DNA of 64,000 nucleotides from Isoetes taiwanensis (taxonomy: Eukaryota; Streptophyta; Lycopodiopsida; Isoetales; Isoetaceae): assembly GCA_021234155.1 (NCBI GenBank), contig JAJEKV010000158.1, forward strand, positions 989,820 through 1,053,819. Direction: 5' to 3'. A program made the position numbers and the translations under genes. Below are positions 57,764 through 64,000 of this stretch, in pieces (position 1 is the first letter of the stretch; each line of letters begins with the position of its first letter). The notes beneath the pieces are model-generated. The model did not search any database and was not told the origin of the DNA. It worked only from the letters and a program-made list of their open reading frames with translations.

Positions 57764-58382
57764 ATGGCGTCCAAGCTTATACCATTGCTAGACAGGGTTC
57801 TAGTGGAGAGGCTAGTAGCTCCTTCCAAGACTATAGGCGGTGTTCTCCTTCCCGAATCTTCATCAAAGGTTTGTTTTTCTTCTTTTAATTAGATTAGGTT
57901 TTTTTGGGCCGCTGCTGATTAATTATTTTTTGTGTAGATAAATTCTGCTAAAGTAGTAGCTACCGGAGCTGGCCGCCGGACTAAAGATGGCCAAACGATA
58001 CCTGTTATTGTGAAGGAAGGAGACAAGGTTCTTCTTCCAGAGTATGGTGGACAAGAAATTAAGCTGGGCGATAAAGAGTAAGCCCTTGTTGCCCCAATTT
58101 CTGTCATGAACCGAAGCTCTATTCTTTGTCAATGTTTTAGGAATAGTTTAAGTCTCTTGAAGGCTATAGTAGTATTAGGTAGGATGAGTTTAAGCATATA
58201 AACTCAGACTGGTATTCAAGTTTAAGCTGATAGAGTCCATATAATCCTTTGCATTTGATTTCTGCAGTTATCGAAAGCATTTGATGTCTGCTAAGAATTA
58301 CTTTTGACTGATTTTCTTTTGATATGAATACAGGTTTATGCTTTATCGAGATGAAGAAATTCTTGGTATTCTACACGACTGA
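57764..58382 (+). CDS. CPN10: 10 kDa chaperonin (GroES-type), three exons, intact
   Basis: Co-chaperonin that caps the mitochondrial Cpn60 (GroEL-type) folding chamber. Exons 57764-57868, 57938-58077 and 58334-58382 join in frame at GT-AG sites. They encode 97 residues, the usual length of plant mitochondrial CPN10. Landmarks are MASKLIPLLDRVLVERL, SKTIGGVLLPESSSK, AKVVATGAGRR, the mobile-loop region followed by VIVKEGDKVLLPEYGGQEIK, and the end FMLYRDEEILGILHD with TGA. There is no long transit peptide, as expected for plant mitochondrial CPN10, which carries targeting information in its N-terminus. The start is the only ATG in frame before the conserved LLDRVLVE. Introns are 69 and 256 bp. 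Unlike the PTB3-like gene there is no indel. A downstream AT-rich 3' region follows. Confidence 0.95.
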
Positions 58383-58799
58383 AGGTAGAAGCATTAGAAA
58401 TTGATAGCAGAACCTGGAAAGAAGAGGCAGATCTTGAGGATGGCTCATATCCTTGCAGCTTCTTGAAGATGTTTTGGTAACTTCTATCATTTGCTCTCCA
58501 TCATGAGACAATTTTGATTTTCCAATACCTCATGTATGAGTCTCATGTAATTATAAACTGAAACAAGTTGAGGGATTTGGCTTCTTATAAACGAGTCATG
58601 ATGTAATGAATTTGACTTGGAAGGTTCTATGGTTCTTCTATTGAGCGATTTGTGTCAAAAATGCTAATTGGAACAATGCTTCTTTTAGATTACGAATCTG
58701 TATTTCAACATGGATTGTATGGATTGTTATGTACAGGGAGTTCCATCATATCCCATGCTTGAGAAACGTAATAACATCCCTTAAGGTAGTACATTTACA
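58383..58799 (+). other. Likely 3' UTR and flank of CPN10
   Basis: AT-rich sequence with near-AATAAA signals, with no frame or repeat of note. The polyadenylation site cannot be fixed by eye. Confidence 0.45.
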
Positions 58800-59600
58800 T
58801 AATGGTGCATCCAAGATTAAGGATAAGTTAATTTTAGCTGAAGTTAATGTTAACGGGCTCCTGCCTTCAGAGCAGACTTAGTTAAGTTTTTCAGTTAAAA
58901 TTTTAGCATTCAAGGTTAGGGTTAAGTTGACCTTTATATGAAGTAATGTTAACTGCCTCTTGCTTTCAGACCAAACTTAGTTAAGGATTTTGGTTAAAGT
59001 TTTAACTCAATGACAACCTCGTAAAATGTAATAACATCTCTTAACCGGCAGGCTTTTGGATCAAAGCAATCTTGAATGTCCGTTGCAAATACGTGATATG
59101 TCGGAACCAGTTGATTGTAGCTTTGGATTTTGGTTTGATTTATCCGATGCCGATAATTCTGCCCCGGGTCTGAGCATTCGCGGCTATGGCTTCCGCTGGA
59201 TAAACGCTGGTTTGATACTAATGGGTCTTCATAATCCGACTTGGTATTCGCCGGCCAAGAACTTTTGTTTGAAGATTCACACTTCCTTATTACGTTCTGC
59301 ATAAATGGGCTACGATAACGCTCGCCTCAGTCTTCATTTATCGCATACATAATGGGCTTGTGGGAGGTGAACCCTTTTGTTGATATTACATGCGAAGTGC
59401 ATTTATGTCAAAGTTTTAACTTTATAAGAAATTCATTCAGGTTAGTTAAGTTAATTAATTTTGACCTTTTAAGCTAATGTTAACTAGCAAAGATCTAACA
59501 TCTCACCTAAGGGTATTCCCAGTTAAGGTTTAAGTTAATTTTGACCTTTTCAATGTTAACTAGCATCCAAACGCAAGCTTTAGTTACATCCTTTAACGTA
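58800..59600. repeat. Four diverged GTTAAGTT...TTGACCTTTT...TGTTAACT units in two pairs
   Basis: Units near 58830, 58920, 59445 and 59530 share a GTTAAGTTAATTTTGACC-like word followed by AATGTTAACT or AATGTTAACGG. The pairs flank about 400 bp (59041-59400) of different, GC-richer sequence whose origin I do not recognise. Confidence 0.6.
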
Positions 59601-59954
59601 AACCACGGAAGGCTTAAATTCTCGAAGTTTTGATGTTTTTAAAAAAACGTGCAATTTTGTTATGCATACGCTTTAGAGCTCTACGTTTATTTTATCGCTA
59701 TTCTTTTACAACACCGCTTTATTTACGCTGTATTTACAAGACTTAATATCGCTTTACACTCCGGTTTTTACAAGATTTAATCGATGCCAAACGACATTTC
59801 CTCGCCATAGCCGAGATGCAGGGAGCCGCATTATGTCCTCGAGAAGTATCGCCATGCCATGAGCCTTTACACGATGCATGATCGATAACAATTTCATTAA
59901 TCGAAAACTCTTACATATATTTCAAAGAATGAATCCCCTCGCTATGCAAAGCCA

Positions 59955-60585
59955 CCGATTTGCTTGAGTCTACCACTACCACATCCATGCTTTCTCGATT
60001 CCAAGCTAAAACCCCAAGATTCTACATGCCCACTCTTCTCCTACCCTCGGAACCATGGCAATAGTATCGTAAGCTTTCAAACAATCGATATGTGCTTCTT
60101 CATGCCGCATGCAAAACAAAACCGCGAAATCCTCTTCCCTCGCTTCAAAAGCTCAATCTTCCGCCTAAAACCGCTCGCTTTAAACTCTGACGGTTACGAT
60201 CTTCCAAAATGGCTGTAAGAAGCTCGAAAAACCTGTTTAAACAATGTTGTATCTTTGCCTCCGCTCTATCGTCCGAACAAAAGGAAAATAGAAGCAATGA
60301 AGATAAAGATCTTTCAAACTCTCAAAATAACCTTTAGCAACAAGATTGCTTAAAATACTTAAAAAACTCGCCCATTGTAAAAGCAATACGCCCATATAGC
60401 TCCAAGCTCCAAAGAAGCAGAAAAACAAAGTTTGCAAGCCGGACGACGACGGATCGCCATCGGCTCCTGGAAGTTCGCCATCGCCGGGCTCAAAAGGAAA
60501 ATGACGAAAAGGGAAAAATACTATTTCCTTTTTGATCGCCGGAATTTTGCCTTCCGGGCGTTTACGGAGGGAGCTCCTCACGGCT
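59955..60585 (+). pseudogene. Possible 5' coding piece of a chloroplast-targeted protein, frameshifted
   Basis: In the plus direction the text reads SLPLPHPCFLDSKLKPQDST, FPRFKSSIFRLKPLALNSDG, YDLPKWL, then in other frames LPPLYRPNKRKIEAMKIK and KNKVCKPDDDGSPSAPGSSP. It ends in ISFLIAGILPSGRLRRELL. A Ser/Pro-rich N-terminus followed by an acidic Ser/Pro linker suggests a transit peptide and first exon, but I cannot name the gene. The minus frame at 60237-60581 overlaps and is probably its shadow. At least three frame changes are needed. Confidence 0.35.
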
Positions 60586-61093
60586 AAGCTTAATACGAAC
60601 CGCCCAACCTAAGAAGTTCCTAGCACATTAACAACAAACCGCTTAGTTATGGATTCCCTAACTAACGCATAATTCCTTTGTGAAAATCTTATCTGCACAT
60701 GCCTAGTTAATTAAACTAACATAGCGACAACATTCTTGTACATGCCTAGTTATCTTAAATTACATGGCACACCAAAACCTTTGATAATGGCCTTAACTAA
60801 TCTTAATAAAAGGGGGCACCTTAATTTTAGCGTAGTATTTTTTGGTTATGGTTAATTTTGTATTAATTTTACTCTTAACCCAATATTAGTGTGAACATGA
60901 TTTCATCCCACCGATTAATTTGTAATAACATGGTTCCATCTTCGACTTTCCAGACTCCAAGGCCGTCCTTAAAACATGTTACCAGCCTAGCTCCTCGAGT
61001 ATGCTCAAGTCTCCAATTTGTCTCACGGTTTCTCCCTTGCGCCTCTCAATTTTTACCGGGCAAGATCTCCTTGCTTCATCATCGCGACTTAAA
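60586..61093. other. Flank of gypsy element, possibly 5' LTR
   Basis: This stretch, plus 61206-61480, could contain the 5' LTR of the element that follows, but no terminal TG could be fixed because the 3' LTR lies outside the window. Confidence 0.35.
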
Positions 61094-61117
61094 ATATCTA
61101 TCTATCTATCTATTCTC

Positions 61118-61205
<88 letters not shown>
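61094..61205. repeat. (CTAT)n microsatellite, about 110 bp
   Basis: CTAT/TATC units run from 61094, with one interruption (TATTCTCATC) near 61112, then pure repeat to 61205. The isoleucine/tyrosine/leucine/serine frames across it are artefacts. Confidence 0.95.
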
Positions 61206-61207
<2 letters not shown>

Positions 61208-61480
61208 ATTGCCCTCGTAATCCTCGACAGCTAAAGATGTGGTCAGGAGACACTTTATCATGCGGTCGCGAATGCAACGTATTGCTGGCATGGAAAAGGC
61301 TTTGGGCCTTTTAAATAATGCGGGGGCCTTTTGGGCCTTCCTCGCCAAAGGAAGGCATGGTCCTTTGAAACCAAAGTGCGCCGCATGCTATATAGTTGTC
61401 GAGTTATTCTCATGTTTTATACGGTCGGTATTTCGTGGTTGGATGGTGAGATAGCTTGCAATGTCAAAAGTCTATTTTAG

Positions 61481-61492
61481 TGGTATCAGAGC
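61481..61492 (+). promoter_or_regulatory. Retrotransposon primer-binding site
   Basis: TGGTATCAGAGC, the standard plant PBS that pairs with the 3' end of initiator tRNA-Met to prime minus-strand DNA. It marks the 3' boundary of the 5' LTR within a few bases. Confidence 0.85.
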
Positions 61493-61659
61493 AACAAGTT
61501 TCGATGGTCGATTCTTCTGCCAATGCTAATCTTGAAGAAGAGGAACTCAAGGAGAAACGTTTTGAGTTGGAGAATGAGAATTCACCATGAAGTATGGCAG
61601 AAACTTGCAGCTACCATGCTCACATTGCCGAAGCTACAAGAACCGGCTTCTTTGAGCTG

Positions 61660-61910
61660 CCAGTGTGGTGCGTTTGGTACAGCCTTTGCGTGAGTATCCA
61701 CATAGTGGCATCAAGACTGGTGCCAATGTGAAAATTGAATTCAAAATGTATTGTGCTGCTACTAGTGATTGGGGTGAGTTTTTCGCATGGCTGTTGGATT
61801 TGAATTCATATTATGCCAAAACGAAGGATGACGAAATTACTCAGTTATATTTTGTTGAGTGTCATCTAGATGAGGTTGCAAAGGACTGATGGCTGGATAT
61901 CTAAATAATC
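61660..61910 (+). pseudogene. Gypsy gag core, one stop
   Basis: The translation contains PLREYPHSGIKTGANVKIEF, SDWGEFFAWLLDLNSYYAKT and QLYFVECHLDEVAKD, then a TGA, then WLDI. This matches the retrotransposon gag core (F-G...W...D..K...a...L.g.A..WW), with the stop sitting where the first Trp of the WW pair is expected. The protein would have formed the virus-like particle shell. Confidence 0.75.
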
Positions 61911-61949
61911 AATCAGTCGATCAACCCATTAATACCTTTGCGAAATTTG

Positions 61950-63050
61950 TTCTCCTTCCTCCTCACTTGCTTTGTGTAACATTACCATTCTTTAATATAT
62001 TGTCATACGCTTCTTCAAAAAAAAAAAAGCAAATTATTATTATTATTATATAATGCCTAATGCTTCACTTTGGCCCCTCAAGAGGCCATGGAGCAATATG
62101 AACAACAATTTACAATTTTAATAGCAAGGAACGATGTGCATCCACCGCCTTTATATATACGGTCCCAAATACAGCCGGTATATGTAATGGGCGAAGAAAA
62201 TCCTCGCATGGATGCCAAAATTGTGTCTAAATATCCTCGCGACATTCGAACAATGTATGAGTATGATTTTCGCCTTCGACACATCCCGCCTTGCATATTC
62301 TACACACGGTTACCGTATTTTCTTCATCCGCCTGCTTCTATTTCCGATTGTGGACCGGTTCTATAATTGCTATTAGTTTTCGTGCCGTATGATGCTGGCC
62401 TTTAAATATGTGGCTCTCGTGATGTTCTCATACAATTAACATCCGCCCAAGACGCTTGCATTCTCTTCCCCGGATCAGCCCATAGTTTTCCCAATGCCAT
62501 CCTTTCAAGTGCAAAGCTCTGGACTTCAATTCTCTCAATATGAAGAGCTCTTCTAAACCCCATTTTACTGTACCCCATGCCGACATGCCTTTGCCATTCA
62601 ATTTTCCATTGCTTGATGTGACAACCTATTCGGATTCTTTGTGCTTTTAACCTCGCTATAAAATTTATAGCATGAAAGAGCCCTTCTAACTCGCTGAACA
62701 TACCCGCCTCGCTAGAGTTATGGCGCACGGAGTCCGGTGGATCTTATCCCAAGTCTTTCCTTTAGATACATCTTCCTCGGACTCTCTATTTGTTTCCACA
62801 TTTGAGGAAAATTAAAAATCATTTTTTGGGTCATAATTGGGAGCGAGATCTTATCGCTAAATGGAATAAATTGACCCAACAAAACATTGAAATAGTTCGA
62901 GCTTGCTGCCCCAGTTTTAAAGAAAGGACTCCAACTTATAAAAAACGATACTGAGAAGTCTGAGAAGCTCATGGATGGGGTTCGTCATTGGGTGGGAGAA
63001 GCTTGATCTTGAAGTTGCCAATCTGTTTTTTTTTTTTGGGAGTTATATAA
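61950..63050. other. Segment separating gag core from the zinc knuckle, possible nested insertion
   Basis: An A run (62018-62029) with an adjoining ATT repeat (to about 62049) is followed by a piece resembling gag (EQYEQQFTILIARND, about 62094). Then come roughly 600 bp with coding-like sequence on the minus strand (62402-62728: HIKQWKIEWQRHVGMGYSKM, KLWADPGKRMQASW) that does not fit gag. This may be an inserted fragment; no family is recognised. Confidence 0.35.
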
Positions 63051-63108
63051 AATGGCAGAGAAAGTAGAAGAGGAAGGTTCAATCTCAATAAGCAATTGAC
63101 ACTCAACG

Positions 63109-63447
63109 GTGGCTCTTAAAAACAGATCATCGAAGAGGCGGCAGCAGTTTCGGAAGAAAGCAACGAGATTTGCTACAGGGTCTGGGGCATTCAAACAGCT
63201 ACATGCAGATCTTGCAAATAATGTACCTCTTGGGGCCAAGGAGCCGAAGAAATCTTATCAAGCACGCAAGAAGCAACTAATGCGTGGAAACAAGTGTTTT
63301 GTATGCTATTCAACTGACCATAAGTTTTATGCATGTCTACTTATCTCAAGAAGGACACAGGAGAAAGTAAAGAAACTAAGTTTGTTCTCAAATCAGAGAG
63401 GACAAAAGGGAAAAAACTTGATCACCGGCCCGAGCAATCAGGGATAA
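63109..63447 (+). pseudogene. Gypsy gag C-terminus with CCHC zinc knuckle
   Basis: A basic region (RSSKRRQQFRKKATRFATG) is followed by CFVCYSTDHKFYAC (63295-63336), a perfect CX2CX4HX4C knuckle that binds element RNA. The frame ends in TAA at 63447, whereas gag-pol is often one frame in this type. Confidence 0.85.
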
Positions 63448-63459
63448 ATTGCTGACAAT

Positions 63460-63948
63460 GTTGTTCTCTAATGCATTTTCTAGGCTATTATTCAGGATCA
63501 AAAAGTACATATCATATTCAATCCAGGAAGTAAGTTTGATTTCATTTCTGCTAAGTTGGTAACGGAATTAAAATTACCTTCTATGCCTTTATCAAGTAAT
63601 GTGGAATTGTCTTCAACGTTCTGTGATGTTCCCTTCACCTTTTTCATTCATGATCAAGGATGTCGAATTTCAACTGCAGGGATATGTCTATAAATATTCT
63701 TTCATGGTTTCTGAGATATAGATGCTATTCTAGAAATGTCGTCGTATAAGGCTACAAATCCTCTTATAGATTGGAAGGCTGGGATCATTCTGTTATCCTT
63801 GGAAGGGGATAAAAAGACCTTCAAGTTTGTGAGGGATTATATTGTTTCCCATTCCAAATGGGGCTTATTGTATAGTTTGCCGCCAAGTAATGAAAACCGA
63901 TTTGTATATTTGCTGGTTTTGCATCCTAAGTCTAGTGCATCTCTATAG
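63460..63948 (+). pseudogene. Gypsy aspartic protease and linker to RT
   Basis: VHIIFNPGSKFDFISAKLV (about 63505-63560) is the retropepsin flap and active-site region, with NPGS in place of the usual D-S/T-G. KLPSMPLSSNVELSSTFCDV follows. ATNPLIDWKAGIILLSLEGD (about 63753) is the conserved 'NP.IDW' linker before RT. Stops separate the pieces. Confidence 0.75.
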
Positions 63949-64000
63949 AATGAGCATCAAACTATCTTTTTGCAATATTATAATGATGTCTTTTCAAATG

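Larger units (their letters stand above)
61481..64000 (+). mobile_element. Ty3/gypsy LTR retrotransposon, 5' internal part, runs off the window
   Basis: A canonical primer-binding site TGGTATCAGAGC (61481-61492, complementary to initiator tRNA-Met) is followed by gag, a CCHC nucleocapsid knuckle, and an aspartic protease with the linker to RT. RT, RNase H and integrase would lie beyond the right edge. Frames are interrupted, so this copy is decayed. Confidence 0.85.

Noticed and set aside
60891-61234. Frames rich in Tyr-Leu-Ser-Ile
   Set aside because: They are translations of the CTAT microsatellite.
1-64000. tRNA, rRNA and other structured RNA genes
   Set aside because: I saw no cloverleaf with intact A/B boxes and no rRNA core sequence by eye; the tRNA-like words seen are retrotransposon primer-binding sites.

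Overview
The window is nuclear DNA of a land plant, dense in decayed transposable elements. The evidence is two plant-type spliced genes (a PTB3-like splicing regulator and a mitochondrial 10 kDa chaperonin, both with GT-AG introns), a G-type lectin receptor-kinase relic, L1-type and Ty3/gypsy elements, and many short inverted and tandem repeats. The low gene density, together with a LINE and a DNA-transposase family that I do not associate with flowering plants, makes a seed-free plant such as a fern plausible. That placement is inference only. One assembly gap of 597 N lies at 42308-42904.

Layout. 1-8.4 kb holds tandem repeats, a receptor-like kinase pseudogene cut at its activation segment (2.6-4.5 kb) and a GC-rich satellite-like block. 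8.5-14.5 kb is a nearly full-length but frameshifted L1-type LINE with ORF1, endonuclease, reverse transcriptase and zf-RVT. 14.9-17.5 kb is a 14-exon PTB3-like gene on the minus strand whose exon structure can be traced completely, with three small indels. 18.27-19.62 kb is a 1.2 kb fold-back element and an adjacent MITE in the 5' flank of that gene. 20.8-22.0 kb is LTR-like debris. 23.4-27.7 kb is a second LINE, clearly not L1 type, with a (TATC)n tail. 29.0-29.5 kb is an unrecognised minus-strand frame with one stop. 32.3-36.0 kb is a degenerate transposase-like gene carrying an unusual motif series (CCCxxHV, DFxENF, ISDDxxHD, SDG, WNFF, KGxHDGxG). 40.6-41.0 kb is a NIF/FCP1-type phosphatase relic on the minus strand. 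43-57 kb is mostly featureless, with repeat copies and a probable copia LTR. 57.76-58.38 kb is an intact three-exon CPN10 gene. 61.48 kb to the end is the 5' part of a Ty3/gypsy element (PBS, gag, CCHC knuckle, protease) running off the window.

Functionally, only CPN10 and possibly PTB3 look like working host genes. The rest is transposon biology: two LINE lineages, one gypsy, one probable copia, one DNA transposase, fold-back elements and a dispersed repeat family that ends in a GC-rich hairpin. One copy of that family sits about 0.2 kb upstream of the CPN10 start codon. Several conserved element residues are altered in a way that single G-to-A changes would explain, which fits decay of methylated DNA. 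All homology statements come from recognising motifs by eye; no search was run.
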